Position numbers and translations under genes: made by a program
Part shown: in pieces, positions 47,460 through 59,255 of the stretch
Numbering within the stretch: position 1 is the first letter of the stretch
How the letters are laid out: each line of letters starts with the position of its first letter
NCBI GenBank assembly: GCA_023078555.1
Contig: CM041204.1
Location: 5,558,930 to 5,622,929, forward strand
Direction of reading: 5' to 3'
Origin: Ulva prolifera
Lineage: Eukaryota; Chlorophyta; Ulvophyceae; Ulvales; Ulvaceae
DNA length: 64,000 nucleotides
Notes under the pieces: generated by a model
Seen by the model: only the letters and a program-made list of their open reading frames with translations
Database searches by the model: none
Told to the model about the DNA's origin: nothing

Positions 47460-50382
47460 ATGGCAGCATACAGCGCGAAAGTGGTGCGACCACGGAGTCT
47501 GCGAATTTATTATGAGACACCAATCGTGATTAATTGCTTTGACGTGATGATGGTGCATGACCCCTTCACCACAGCGGTGGACTTGCGAGGTGCAGATTGT
47601 GCCGCAGACTGTCTCCGCATAAGCATCGTACACGAGCACAACGCAACTGAATGATCAGCCACTTTTACAGGCAGTTATAGGAGCTGGAGCGGCAGGCATG
47701 ACTGCAGTCCGTGAGCTTCGTCGGGAAGGTCACCAAGTGGAAGTGTTCGAGCAGCTGGCGAGTATCGGTGGTGTGTGGGTCCTTGACGACAACGTCGAAA
47801 GTGATCCTCTTGGCCAGGACCCAGACCGAGAGATGGTGCACAGCAGTATGTATGATTCACTTCGCGTCAACATTCCCCGCGAGTTGATGAGCTTTTCAGA
47901 CTTCCCCTTCATGCCTGAGTATATGAAGGTGCCGCTGCCTTCATCGTCCGCGTAGATTGAACTCATGCGCAAGACTGACCTCGTTGGAATGTGTGTTTCA
48001 CTGTACGTGGTGAGTGGAGCCCATGAGTACGCTGCCGGCGTCTGCTGGTGCACGCATCCTGCCTTGCGCATGCATGGCTGCTGTGAGATATTGCTGCCCC
48101 AGGTGGCCGGCTTCTTCGTGCTCCCGTAAATCGCCGAAACGATGCACCGGCAGTGCAGGGTAGATCGGTCGACGCTAGAAGATTTCCTCATCACACGGAG
48201 GTGCGGCAGTATTTGGAGGCATTCGCAGACCACTTTGGGGTGAGGGATGCAGTGCAGCTGAACACCCGCGTCACTGGCGTCCGGCCTGTGGCCGACGTAG
48301 CGGCCGGATCAGCACCTGGCAGCTCACCGACTGCAAAGAAATGGGAAGTCCGGACGCAGCCCACGCCACAACCTGGTGAGGATTCTTCCACAGCAATGGA
48401 AGCGGTGGGCTTATATGATGCTGTGATGGTCTGCAATGGCCACTACAGCTCACCAAGGACGCCAGACGTGCCCGGAATGCAGGCTTCACCCTGCAAGTGT
48501 GAACATAGCCATAGCTATCGGAGGCCTGATGTATATTCGGGCAAGCGGGTGCTGATCGTCGGCGCCCATGCCTCAGGTGCGCACATTATGATGCTTCAGG
48601 CAGAACACAGCATACCACGTACTGTGCAGTGCCACATGAGTTTGCTCAATCTACGCATGCCTCGCGGATGGCGGGGTTGTTTTTGAATCAACTGGACGCT
48701 GCATGGTCCCATAGCTTGAGCTTATGTAGCTGTTCAGAGCATTTGTCCTGTGAACAGTGCTATTCATCAATGGTCTCCCTGGAGGATCGAGAAAGGAGGT
48801 CGTCGCTGTTGGGGACATGGTAGCCACGGGAGAACTGCTCTTCACATGTATGCCGCATGGGCGACTGCCACATCCGGACAGCAGAGGCTTGTGCACAGCA
48901 AGTACTTTCAAAGCTCTGCTTGAGACAGGTAGCATTGGACTGCCTGTCCAGGCATGGGGAGACTGCTTCCACCCTTTCCCTTGAAGTGGCTGTCAGCTGA
49001 GCCGCTTCGTACATCGATTGAGCCAGCGATCACACAATCGTGTCCCCGACAGGAGAAGGTTCTCAAGAATGATGCCGCGCGTGATGATGCCGCCGTGTCA
49101 ATATCTCTCAGCCTGCTATGGTGCTGCTACAGGGGAGGACATTGCATGGGATGTCGCACCATATGCATCTGCAGTCGTCCTGAGTGCTATGACCTGGATG
49201 AAAGAAGAGTTTGCGTTGGTAACGGGAGCGTTTGGGCAGAAGAAAAACATGCACAGACGGCCATGGATCTCCAGGATGCATCAGGATGGCTCGGTCGAGT
49301 TTGAAGATGGAAGTCTGATGCCAGACATTGACATCGTCATTTTTTGCACAGGTGCGCATTAACCCCCTACCGCTCCAGGCCCGCCGTGTACTGTACTGCA
49401 GGTACACGGCCCTAGCGCCGCATTTATGCTGCTCTTCGATCACCCAGGCATTCGACATGGTAGAGGCAGCTGGGTGGTCATGCAGGGTACCACTATACCA
49501 TGCCGTTTCTCACGGACGATATCGTGGCGACGGGTAGATCACACGTGAGGCCGCTGTACCAACACTTGCTACAGCCTGACTTCGGCGCAAGCCTGTCATT
49601 CATTGGGCTGCCATTCAAGGTTGTTCCATTCCCTCAGTTTGAAGTTCAGACGCGGCTGATTGCACGCCTGCTGTCCGGAGATGCCCTAATGCCGACCCAG
49701 GCAGAGATGGCGGAATGGATGGACTCCCTCTACAGGTGCGCGCCAGCCACCGCTGTGCATTCGTGTGCGGCAAACAAGAGTCGCCCACTCTTGTAGGACT
49801 GCAGGGTCCACCCGTGCTGGTGGCGATGTTAGTGGGTATTTGCTCTCCCACAGCTGCGGGCGGTCCTATATCCCGCCACACCACCACTGGTGGCATGTGG
49901 GAACGGGTTTTGATGCACGCACGTATTTCTGTGCAACTCCTGCAGTGTCCAGATGACCCGTATGGTCGAAGCCTGCTGACGAGAACGGCTGTCGGAAGCG
50001 TGCCCCAACAGGGCAGGAGCGTGCTGGCGATGTGGATTCCGCCAGGACGGCACCGCCGTGAGGAGGCATGTCTTGCAGGCAAGTTGATGAGGGCCGAATG
50101 ATGGAGCGGCACGTGCACCAGCAAGGCTCGGCCCACTGGGAGTACAATGACGAGTTGGCATCGCTCAGTGGCTGCGAGGAGAGGACACCAGAGTGGCGGC
50201 TGGCGATGTGGCAGCATGCCCGCGAGCTCAAGCGGAAGTACCAGCCCACGGAGTACCGGGACAAGTGGGACGATCCGGCAGCCGTGGCTCGGGCACATGC
50301 CGCGTTTCTGGAGATATCCAGCAAGGCAGGTAACGACGGCGCTGCGGTGGAGCAGACATCGGTGCCGGTGGCTGCCAAGTAG
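47460..50382 (+). CDS. FMO: Flavin-containing monooxygenase
   Basis: An FAD- and NADPH-dependent enzyme that oxygenates soft nucleophiles (N or S atoms); the substrate is unknown. Six exons, 47460-47480, 47671-47928, 48159-48576, 49133-49351, 49486-49735 and 50079-50382, sum to 1470 nt (489 residues). The tiny first exon (MAAYSAK) joins in phase to AVIGAGAAGMTAV, the FAD-binding GxGxxG loop (residues 11-16). Then come FPFMPEYMK, GRSVDARRFPHHTEVRQYL, DAVMVCNGHYSSPRTPDVPG and EHSHSYRRPDVYSGKRVLI. The second nucleotide loop GAHASGEDIAWDVA is split by an intron (about 228-236). DIDIVIFCTGYHYTMPFL matches the FMO end motif, followed by FIGLPFKVVPFPQFE. The C-terminal helix is charged. Plant-type relatives act in auxin, glucosinolate or pipecolate metabolism, but none of these is implied here. 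The third residue of the NADPH loop (His) is unusual. Confidence 0.92.
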
Positions 50383-52291
50383 TCTGGTACATCAGCTGTG
50401 TGGCCACTGATGTGTGTCTCCAAAAACACCGCTGTGTGGCTGTAGTAGACTACGCGACCACAGGTCAATGCAAGATGCTGCAAGCATTGCCGGGAGGGGG
50501 AACTTTGCGCAGGCTGCATCTGCCCTCGCCGCGGTGTCACAAGTAGTTTGTGGCTGCCTCTGCCGTGGAGGCCTCCCTGATGCGGCACGTGATCTGAGCA
50601 AAGCGGCTATGGTGTGAGCGCTATGTCAGATCTATATGTGGACATACTGTCGGGAGATAGATGTGCATGTTGCAATTGCTGCCGGATCCTGACTCGGTGT
50701 TGCGGGCTGTAGGCTCACTACCTGTCCTGTGCACTCACCTTATGTGCTTAACCTCGACCTCTGCGCTGCCAGGGCAGCCTTTGCTCTGCGGATATGTACT
50801 GCCATCACGGTCGTTTCGGTGGTGTCCATGCCGTTGAGCACCACCAGCTGCACATGGAGCACCTGTTGCACGTGGAGCGGGATGCCTCCAGGGCTACAAC
50901 GTCTGCGTCGCGGTCTTTCTGGCCGTGGGCACTGGTGTGGGATGTGCCGCTGTACATGTGCTACGAAGACATTGATAACATAGTTGCAGAGGCAGGTGGC
51001 ACCGCAGGCATTGCGCATCACGACCACATGACGCATTCACATCAACCAAGCTTCCATATGTCTAACAATCTCAGATTCCCTCCTGCCACTCTGGCATAGG
51101 CTCCTACCTCACGTATACTGCCACGCGCACCGCCGACCGCCGACATGGCATCTGCTGCTACGCAAGTGCTAATATTTGTGCATGACGCTGCCATGTCCTC
51201 GCCCTCGGCTCTCCTGGACCGCAAGAGGGAGGGGTGGGGTGGGTGGTGGCTGACTGTGTCCGGCTGGTCACAGGCAATGTGTGTGGGGCTGCCGCATGGG
51301 GTTGCAGTACAGCAAGGATGGCAAAGCTTGTACATCGCCTACGTCATGATTCGTATCCATGTGACAAGTTCGATTGGAGCCCGTTTGCATAGGAACCAAT
51401 CTGTCCATGCAGATGCCTGATGTAGGAGGAATGTGGCTTCAAGTGAACCTGCCGGGATCGATTGACGTGCAGCAAGTCCACAGCGGCGACACAAGCATAC
51501 GCGATCCACTGCTCACAAACCTGACACGCAACCTTATGATCTTCACGTGTTCCTGATGAACCAGGGTACATGAAGGAGAATTTAGTTTTGCCCACATGCA
51601 TAAGTGGCAAATGGAACGACAGTGCCTTGGCACAGCTGCGGAGGGAAGAAGCACGTCCATGGAACGTTAGATTGTTGAGGTAGCAGATATGCTGAATACA
51701 TAGTTTGGCACGAAGATCATGTTAATGACATATTCTTCTGAGGTAGGCGTGGACAGTAGCATGCATCAGCTCTCAATTCAGTGTCATGACTGCCTGCACG
51801 GCTTGTGCGCACCACGGAACTGAGGGCTCGAGCACAGCCAGGCTGAGATATGCAGGAACAAGGCTGTTCAGGGGTGCATTGGTTGCTAAGTCTGACGTGC
51901 AGGTGTGATTTTTGGACTCGAGGCCCTCCCTGGACGTTACAGAGGCGCAGCTGTACCTGCGGCTGTCTTTCAAACACTCTGACACCCGGCCAGTCATTCA
52001 GATCAACACTTGAGCCACAATCGGCCGGCAGCGTCACCGAGGGCTTCCCGGCAGTCAGTCTATTGCATTGCCGAGTTGTTTGAACAGGACTGGGCTATCG
52101 GGCTGCGGTCCCTTGCAGTCTGTCCGCCCGGCGGCGGCTGGGCAGGCTTGGACTCGCTGCAAGCACAGCCGCGTCAGGTTTCTGTGGGTGTGCAGTTTTC
52201 CAACGCCCAGGCTGGCGGACTGTCTGGCATGAGACTGCACGATATGCACATGGCAGTGGGTCAGACGTACCAGGAGGTTGCACAGCCGTAA
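50383..52291 (+). CDS. Possible unrecognised multi-exon gene
   Basis: I recognise no family. Several plus-strand stretches look coding and lie in order. They read HHQLHMEHLLHVERDASRA and WDVPLYMCYEDIDNIVAE (about 50840-50990), MASAATQVLIFVHDAA (51145), GGMWLQVNLPGSIDVQQVH (51430), YMKENLVLPTCISGKWND (about 51566), DVTEAQLYLRLSFKHSD (about 51930) and ELFEQDWAIGLRSLAV (52075) to a stop at 52291. They are separated by CAG acceptors and GT donors, but I could not fix one consistent set of exons. The last piece ends VGQTYQEVAQP. Soluble, mixed composition, no signal or membrane segment evident. Confidence 0.35.
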
Positions 52292-52805
52292 GCGGTAGAG
52301 GTGGGCCTGCTGGATGGTGCAGCAGGGTGATGGACGCATGGTCACGCCTATGTCAGAGCACTTCATCTTCTAAGCATTGGCTCACATCCGTCGCAACATA
52401 CAACCTGACAGGGTCCACCTTGGGAGTGCAGAGTGTTCCTGGTCAGAATACTCTAGCTGCCAAACAGGCTGTCGAGGCTCATGTCACCGGGCCGCATGCT
52501 TGTTCTTTGGGATGCAAAGTGTGTCGGGGCGAATACAGTGAGGGAAAACAGAATAAACACAGCACTGCCTTTGATGCTGAAGCAATGCCGCCTGCCACCT
52601 GGAGGACCACGTTGAAGCGGACTCTGGTTGCAACGCAGGCACTTGGCGACTGCCTTGTGACCACAAAAAAGTCCAAAATGTGCCTGCGTTGCAGCCAAAG
52701 GGAGTCGCATGCAAGCCTAGCTAAGGGTCCTGGGGTCAGGTGCACCAGCTACGACTCGCTTCATCAATAATAATTAGAATCTATCAAGAATTTTAGCCAT
52801 ATCGA

Positions 52806-53357
52806 GCAGCACAGCCACGAAGCTACTGCTGGAAGGAATGCGTTTGCGAACACGACACACATCGAATACCAAAAGCCACACCGATGTCATTTTGCGAAGG
52901 CCATGCCGTGGATGCAGGTTAGCTGCAGTTTGCTGCGAATGCTCATCGCTCCCCTCCAGCAATGAACCGCTTTGAAAACGACTTGAATCAAAAGTCACCA
53001 TCACAGCAACAACAAAGTAAGCAGACTGACTCCACATGTGTTCTTGCACTTCTTAGCTAACAGTTTCCCATGTGACCTGCACGGGAGCCTATACACCGCG
53101 CTCCTGGACATCTGACTTAACACAGATCTGTTGGGGCAGCACGCTCACGCACGCAATACATATCACGCACGTAGATATGTCCAGACGGCAGCGTCATGCT
53201 GTAGACTGTCAACTAAAAGTGCGTTCAGACCTGGCGATCGCTCAAACCATGCAATTTGCCGTGCGTTTGCTACTGCATGCTGCAGAGGCGCAAAACGTCG
53301 TTCTCATCTGCTGTTATCTTCACAGCTGGGACAAACAGATACTGCGCTGTATTTTGC
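52806..53357. repeat. Left copy of a diverged segmental duplication
   Basis: This segment aligns in direct orientation with 54265-54786 over its whole length. Blocks that are nearly identical include CATGTGACCTGCACGGGAG and GGGGCAGCAC. Overall identity by eye is roughly two thirds to three quarters. On the minus strand both copies keep a similar open frame (for example FDVCRV then SSSFVA), and gaps there are in threes, which hints at former or present coding sequence. Confidence 0.7.
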
Positions 53358-53493
53358 TCGCCCTGTGTATGCATCATACAGCGATGACTGCTGTGGACCA
53401 CCGGTTGAGCCTGCCATGCACTTGCGTGAATAGCCGGAATTGCTATGAGAACTACGCCCCATGCTGAGAGGCTCACTTGCACGCAAAGCCTCT

Positions 53494-53528
53494 TTATTAT
53501 GATAGAAGGTTTTCTGCTATCATAATAA
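53494..53528. repeat. 12-bp perfect hairpin
   Basis: TTATTATGATAG, an 11-base spacer, then CTATCATAATAA. It lies about 30 bp left of the transposon. It may be the trace of another small inverted-repeat element. Confidence 0.65.
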
Positions 53529-53556
53529 GGCAGCAGGGTAGACATGCAGCAGGGTA

Positions 53557-54087
53557 CAGTGCCCCCTGGATAACTCGGCCCTGGATAACTCGGTCCTCTC
53601 CATACCTCGGTCGAATTTGGGTGAGGTCAAACCAATCTGCCCTGGATAAGCCGGTCCCCCGTTATCTCGACCCTCCCAAACTCGGTCAGTTCGAGAGCCA
53701 CCTGTGACGGCTGCGAAGCGGTTTCGCCGGCATTGCAATCGGCAGTGTCTGATGTGGCGAGACAGATTAGTGCATTGCAGTTGCAGTCAAAGAAGCAAAG
53801 CACTGTGACAGACTTTTTCATGGTGCAATAAGCGCAAGTTGTATTGTAATGGAACAGCCGGTAAGTGCGTACATGCCACCGTCATCATGCCTGATAGGAA
53901 AGCAGCGCGCTCAGAGACACGCAGGCTTTGACTTGCATGTTTGTCGAATTTGCGCTTTGCGCAGTCACTCCCTACCTCGGTCAGTCGGTCAGTCCGGTCC
54001 GAGGACCGAGTTTGGATAAGCCGGTCCCTCTACACCTCGGTCGAATTTTATGGGGTCACAGGTGGCCGAGTTATCCAGGGGGCACTG
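53557..54087. mobile_element. Non-autonomous DNA transposon (MITE), pogo-like
   Basis: A 531-bp element bounded by perfect 24-bp terminal inverted repeats starting CAGTGCCCCCTGGATAACTC, each followed outside by TA (53555-53556 and 54088-54089). TA target duplication and CAGT-type ends that resemble a GATAACTCG motif fit the Tc1/mariner superfamily, pogo branch. Inside, CTCGGTC recurs many times near both ends and GGATAAGCCGGTCCC occurs twice (53644-53658, 54014-54028) in direct orientation, a subterminal repeat pattern likely to bind transposase. There is no room for a transposase gene and no such frame, so it needs an enzyme from elsewhere. Identical ends suggest it is fairly young. Confidence 0.85.
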
Positions 54088-54264
54088 TATAGACAATTAT
54101 AGGGTAATGATAGTAGTTACAGAGGGCAATTTGGAGCCGGCCCAGCAACATGTACTTTCTTCTCCTTCTGGCGTCGATCAAATATAATTTGCTATATCTT
54201 CCACGTGATCACACTTTCAGCAGATAACGTCATTGGGAGAGGCAATAATCCCAGTCATAACTAA

Positions 54265-54786
54265 CAGCTCAGCTACAAAGCTACTTGAAAGATTTAGTCT
54301 GCAGACACGACACGCATCGAATGCCAAAAGCGACACCAATGCGAGTGTGCGAAGGTCACCTCGTGGACGCCGAGTAGCTGCTATTTGCTGCACATACACA
54401 TCGCCCTCGGCACCGTGATCGAAATGCGATTGACATCGTCGTGATTCATGTTGCACCATCACAGCAACATCAAAACTGATTGAAATTACTTCATGTATTT
54501 TTCTAGCGGGCATGTGACCTGCACGGGAGACTGTACGCCGGGATATCGATGTCGATTTCACACAGCTCTGTCGGGGCAGCACACGGTAACACATATATTC
54601 AGACTACAGGCTCACGATAACAGTTATCCACTTACAGATGTGCTCAGACCTTGTGATTGCTCCATCTATGCAAGTTACGGTGCGCATGCTACTGCACAGA
54701 TACAAGCCGGCAACAGGCTGCATTGGTTCTCATCTCTGCTGTGATAATCACAGCAAGGACAGAAAGGGATTGTGCTGTGTTGGGGA
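54265..54786. repeat. Right copy of a diverged segmental duplication
   Basis: Direct-orientation partner of 52806-53357. The transposon and about 400 bp of other sequence lie between the copies. See the left copy for shared blocks. Confidence 0.7.
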
Positions 54787-54921
54787 AACTGCATGCTCAT
54801 TCCGCAAGTCTGTGCTTGAAAGCAGCGCCCAAACAGGTGCTTTTGCTGGGGCATTCTGCAATATTGCCGGGCTGACAGCGGCAATTTAATGGTATTGCAA
54901 TGGACCAGCTGGCCAGCATGT

Positions 54922-56743
54922 TCAAGCCTGCAGCTGTCCCATCGCCTGCAGCAGCTCCTTGCACTGCTCGGAGAATCCCATGCGTGTCTCCTCTGGCATA
55001 CAGTCAACAGTGCGCAATACCAGAGGTGGCATATTTGTATTGTCTGAGGACTTGAGCCTGTGCTTGTGCCTGCATGTTCTGCAGTACTCAATTGGCAACG
55101 CAGAGGTAACATGCACACCACCTGAATCACAGCACAAATGACACGCATACCTGAATCCGTGCTGAGATCCGATGTGTTCGGTTATTAGCGTCAGCTGCAT
55201 CTGCTGCTCGCTTGTGCACCTTTGCTGATTTATCTCTTGCAACGACAACAATTGACCTGTGGCTCCTGACCTTCTTGTGCAAACTGCATCGCGGACTGTG
55301 GGAATCACTTTGCTCATGTATCTGTGCATATTGGCTGTAATATCAGACAGTGTTGTGCCCTTGTGGCGCACCTGGGTTTAGCAGCATTGACTGGTGACAC
55401 CGAGTCTAGGACCACACTCCTCTGCAGCAATGCACGTGTCAGCAGCCTTGCAAGAGCAACATCAGCAACACAAAATGTCAGCAAGCTTGCATGATGAGGT
55501 TGGATCAAGAGCCAGGATAGGAAGCAGTGTGGTTTACCTAGGCCTAAACGGCAGCATTGGCCTGCAATGGGACGCCAGGCCATCCCATCTCTTCAGCGTC
55601 TGACAAACCTGATGCAGCAGCCTTGCGGTCTTGCAGGCGTGGAGGCTGAGCAGCGTCCTGTGCTCGCGCCCGAAACATCTGCAACATTTAAGTCGCCTTG
55701 TTCATGGCAACCATACACCGCTTGCTGCGATGTTCCATTCGATGGTCTTTGCTGCATCAGGTGTAATCGAATTCGATATCCTCCTTGTGCAGATGCCTGA
55801 CTTGCCTGCAACTACAACCACTATGAGGTTCAATGGCTTGCAATTCAGAAGCAAGAGTAATCATAGGCCGAACGTGACGTGTATGATGCCAGCATGTTTT
55901 AGTCGGAATGTGGAACCTTGACCATAGCTGCTCAGATTGCTGAGCATCTGTCCTATTTAAGAATGTAGACCAGCTTGGGGATCCGCCTTGATCATGGAAG
56001 CCACCTCAGAAATCCGGTGTGCTTGACATACTCCTTCCAGCAATAACACGATCACATCCATTTCGTTTGACTGCTTGATGCCTTCAGCCATTCTCGCGTG
56101 TACGCCATCATGACAAGAAATTGCTGTTGCAAGTTCTGGTGTCCAGTGGGAGACTCTCCGCCAACAAATCTTGTGTTGAACCCAGGGGACCGTCAGTATG
56201 TCATGCATACTGTATGCCGCATACAGCATGAGACATGTTTTGTATATCGTGTAACACCTGCACCACAAACCAAATATTCGAGCGCATTACACTGTTGGTA
56301 CTCAAGATCACTTGTAGGAGTAGTCTATCAGTTGTGCCAAGTAGTACACAGACCTCCAGTGTTGTTGGAAGAGATGATTTGTTTTTCAGCTCTTTGAAAT
56401 CCAGAATTGGGACATTTAAAATCGTGCTGCCGGTGATCGACAGCGTCCAGTACCTGTCATGAATTCGCACCGAGAGGACACCAGCCCCGGACTGGAGACT
56501 TTTGCCAGAGTTTGCAAATGGCGTGTCTGCTACTCTTCCAATGCCTTCGCCATGGCTCGAGCCAGAACAATCCAGTAGCCGCATTTGAGAGTCCATGATT
56601 CCTCCACAGTCCACATGCTGCAATTCGTTTTGACACTTGATCCCTTCTGTATCCGTCCCAAGTACCGCCCTCGAGCAGGGCATAGGTGATACGTGATATG
56701 TCGCCTGTGACATACGAGAATCCAAGGGTACGGCTGCGTGCAC
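54922..56743 (-). CDS. Possible unrecognised minus-strand gene
   Basis: No family recognised. A 180-codon frame (56743-56201) includes ELQHVDCGGIMDSQMRLLDC and SVRIHDRYWTLSITGSTIL. A frame at 56268-55957 ends NEMDVIVLLLEGVCQAHRIS. Another (55371-54922) has TLITEHIGSQHGFRYACHLC with spaced CxxC pairs (CHLC, CRTC) and ends CKELLQAMGQLQA. These could be exons of one gene with a zinc-ribbon-like C-terminus, but the junctions were not resolved. Confidence 0.3.
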
Positions 56744-57346
56744 GGTTGTTGTGAGTGTCTTTGCCAGGTTGCATTCAGCAGCTTATTCCAGCCCTGACAT
56801 GCACAGTTCGTTACATCATTCCAGGAACAAGGCCGTCCCTACGCAACAGACATGTACAGCAACAAACATCAAAGTACTGCACGAGATCCCGCTTGCCCGC
56901 TGCAGCCAGAACCTGCCGATGATGATGTAGTCCCATTGGAACCTGGCTTTCCGTTTATGCCTAGGCGTGGAGATACAAACAATGCAACGATATTCATATG
57001 GCGAAGTCGGGACGCGAGTTGATACAGACAACAATCGCGAATCGTTCTGGCAGTGCAAGATAGAATACGGTCAGTACGTACAGTTGGATGTAGTCAGTGC
57101 AGGAGTGTCAGTTCATGGTCAGTTCATCTTCCCCATTGCTATGACAACATGCGGTGAAATAGCTTGACGTGTAGCGGCTGCAGCAGTACGCAGTGTCTAC
57201 GAGGGTGAGCATCGACCATTGACCGGAAGCACCAGCGGTCAGGAAAAAGCTAATGGGGCCATTCAACTCTGTGAATCATCAGGCCCACCGGCAGACTGCC
57301 TGGCGGAATGCAAAGCAGTCAAGCCACATAGACTCTAGAGCAGACT

Positions 57347-57727
57347 GTGATGTTTGCATCCAAAGGACATGATTGTTGCACAGCTGTGGCCCGTGCGGCA
57401 GGGGTGTCAGAGCGGTCTATGGGTGAGGTGTGGGTCGAGGAGTGGGTCACGAAGGTCTCCGGGAAGATCGACGGTGGCTCACCGGCGGACCTCTCCAGCA
57501 AAGGCGTGCGTCATGTTCTCCCCTCCTTGCAGCATGCTGTGTCCAGTTCCATGGTGGACAAGGCCGGCAAGGCGTTCCTGGACGAGATGGACTTGAGCAC
57601 CAAGGCAGGCAGGCTCGGTGCTGCTCGTGTGCGCAGTGCCCGCGGCGCCCCCCGCGGTAGCGCCTTCTTGTCCGCCCTCCCCGGCCGGCGACGATTCGAT
57701 ACCACCATCGGTAACCACTTGTTGTGA
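57347..57727 (+). CDS. Possible terminal exon of an unrecognised gene
   Basis: An open frame with coding-like composition (GEVWVEEWVTKVSGKIDG, KAGKAFLDEMDLSTKAGR) and a basic, Gly/Arg-rich C-terminus ending DTTIGNHLL. The upstream exons are unknown, and the listed start is only the first Met-like codon in the open stretch. No domain is recognised. Confidence 0.35.
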   Translation: MMFASKGHDCCTAVARAAGVSERSMGEVWVEEWVTKVSGKIDGGSPADLSSKGVRHVLPSLQHAVSSSMVDKAGKAFLDEMDLSTKAGRLGAARVRSARGAPRGSAFLSALPGRRRFDTTIGNHLL

Positions 57728-58648
57728 GACGAACATCTCACACTGGCGCTCAGAAAATATCAGCCAAAAACATGTGTTGTCACTCGCTGACTCGGATGCA
57801 TGCATGCTGACGCGACCCTTGCATGTCCAAGTACAACCCACAATATACACTCCAAATGCGTGTCAGACAAATACATGAAGTTCGGGCAACACCGTTCATC
57901 ACAATACGTTTGGTTGCAACTCGAACACTGCACCAGGCTCAAAGCATTCGGGGCAACCTTGAACGCTGCGACATGAACAGTCACGCGCTTGACGCGTCTA
58001 CAGCCAGCTCAGCGGCGCACACCACGTCCATCAACACAATAATCACGGACGATGACACCTATCTGTCCTCCTACCGAGATGCTGCACAACCAGCACTCGC
58101 ACCGAGCCATCAGCGCCCCACGCGCCTGCAACCATGCCACGCCACAGCGGGCTTAGGGTGCATCCTACATGGGCGCATGCATACACCGCTGCTCACACAT
58201 CCAGCGCGGGCACTCCGTAATATCAACGCAGCGCCTGCTCTGATGAATACCAACCACAACATGCAGATTTCCCTCGCATATTCGGGATCTCTGGTGGGTG
58301 CTCGCGATTGCGCGGCATCTCGGCGAGGCCAGCCAAGCAGGGGGTCGTCCTGGGCGCGTCACGGGTATTTATACCTGCGCTTGCTGGGTCTGGACACACA
58401 TTCTTCCGTCCAGATGGGGTGCCATCTATTTCTGCATACTGCTTACACGCTGTCGTAGCGTATTGCGTATTTTCTGCTTGTCACACTGTCGGCAAAGGTC
58501 TTCGCACCGCGACGAAAGCCCATCATTGCGCTACATCCGGAGGTAACAAGCCCCCACGGAGCTCCGCTCCTAGACAGGTATCGATTTGCTAAAATTCTCC
58601 TGACCTGAACATACGAATTTCTACAGATAGAACAGCGCTGGCGCCACC
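57728..58648. other. Spacer with an unassigned open frame
   Basis: A plus-strand frame of 211 codons (57823-58458) has no domain and a mixed, His/Ala/Thr-rich composition, so I treat it as unproven. Nothing else is recognised here. Confidence 0.3.
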
Positions 58649-59089
58649 ATGGTCGAACCAGACATCCCGGTTGCACCCGAATGGGGGGCGGTCAATCAGT
58701 CCTTGTGTGATCCCAGGGATTCGAACATGTTTGTAGACCACGCCCAAGCACAGATTCCTGGCATTAGTATGCAGTCGCATGATAGTGTTGATAAGATTAG
58801 GCGCGCTGTAGCTGGCATGCGTTGGCTAGGCCATGTTCTCGCGGATGCCAGCCGCGGTACACGTGCGGTCGCGTCCACAGCATTCAAGGACGCGCGCCAA
58901 GTTCTTCTTCAGACCGAACTTCCAGAGGCGGAACTCCCATACCGTCCTCTGGAACCCAAGTCCAATGCACCTGAGCTGACGGCAGCTATTGCGTTGCCTG
59001 AGGGTGGATGTTGTGAAGTTGAGTGGGGCCCTAACCCCGGCGTGACCCGTGATCTCTTGTGCCCCACGAACATGGCAGTCATGTGCTAG
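58649..59089 (+). other. Open frame of 146 codons, unrecognised
   Basis: The ATG at 58649 has a good context (GCCACCATGG). The frame encodes an acidic, soluble-looking protein (GMRWLGHVLADASRGTRAVA, KDARQVLLQTELPEAELPY) with no known domain. It lies about 600 bp upstream of the gag-like frame in the same orientation, so it may belong to the same old element, but nothing proves it. Confidence 0.3.
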
Positions 59090-59231
59090 TTGGGCCCCCG
59101 GTTCGCAGCCCCGATGCTCGATCTGGTGTAAAGACTGTTAAGTCCAGAGTCATGGAGTATGAGATCTGTTGTTCACCCTCTAAGGTCCAGCTGCTTATAT
59201 ACTGTAAGCAGCCTGTGTACGACACCGGCCA

Positions 59232-59255
59232 CAGTGCGCTACGCTCAGCGCACTG
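59232..59255. repeat. 9-bp perfect hairpin
   Basis: CAGTGCGCT, a six-base loop ACGCTC, then AGCGCACTG. It sits between the 146-codon frame and the gag-like frame. Role unknown. Confidence 0.6.

Noticed and set aside
48577-49132. Open frame with protein-like text inside the FMO gene
   Set aside because: It lies between GAHASG and EDIAWDV, which must be adjacent in the family, so it is intron.
57823-58458. 211-codon plus-strand frame
   Set aside because: No domain, no clear start context and no sign of coding composition; left unassigned.
58700-58760. TTCGAATCCC on the minus strand, like a tRNA T-loop
   Set aside because: Flanking bases do not form the T stem and no acceptor or anticodon arm can be drawn.
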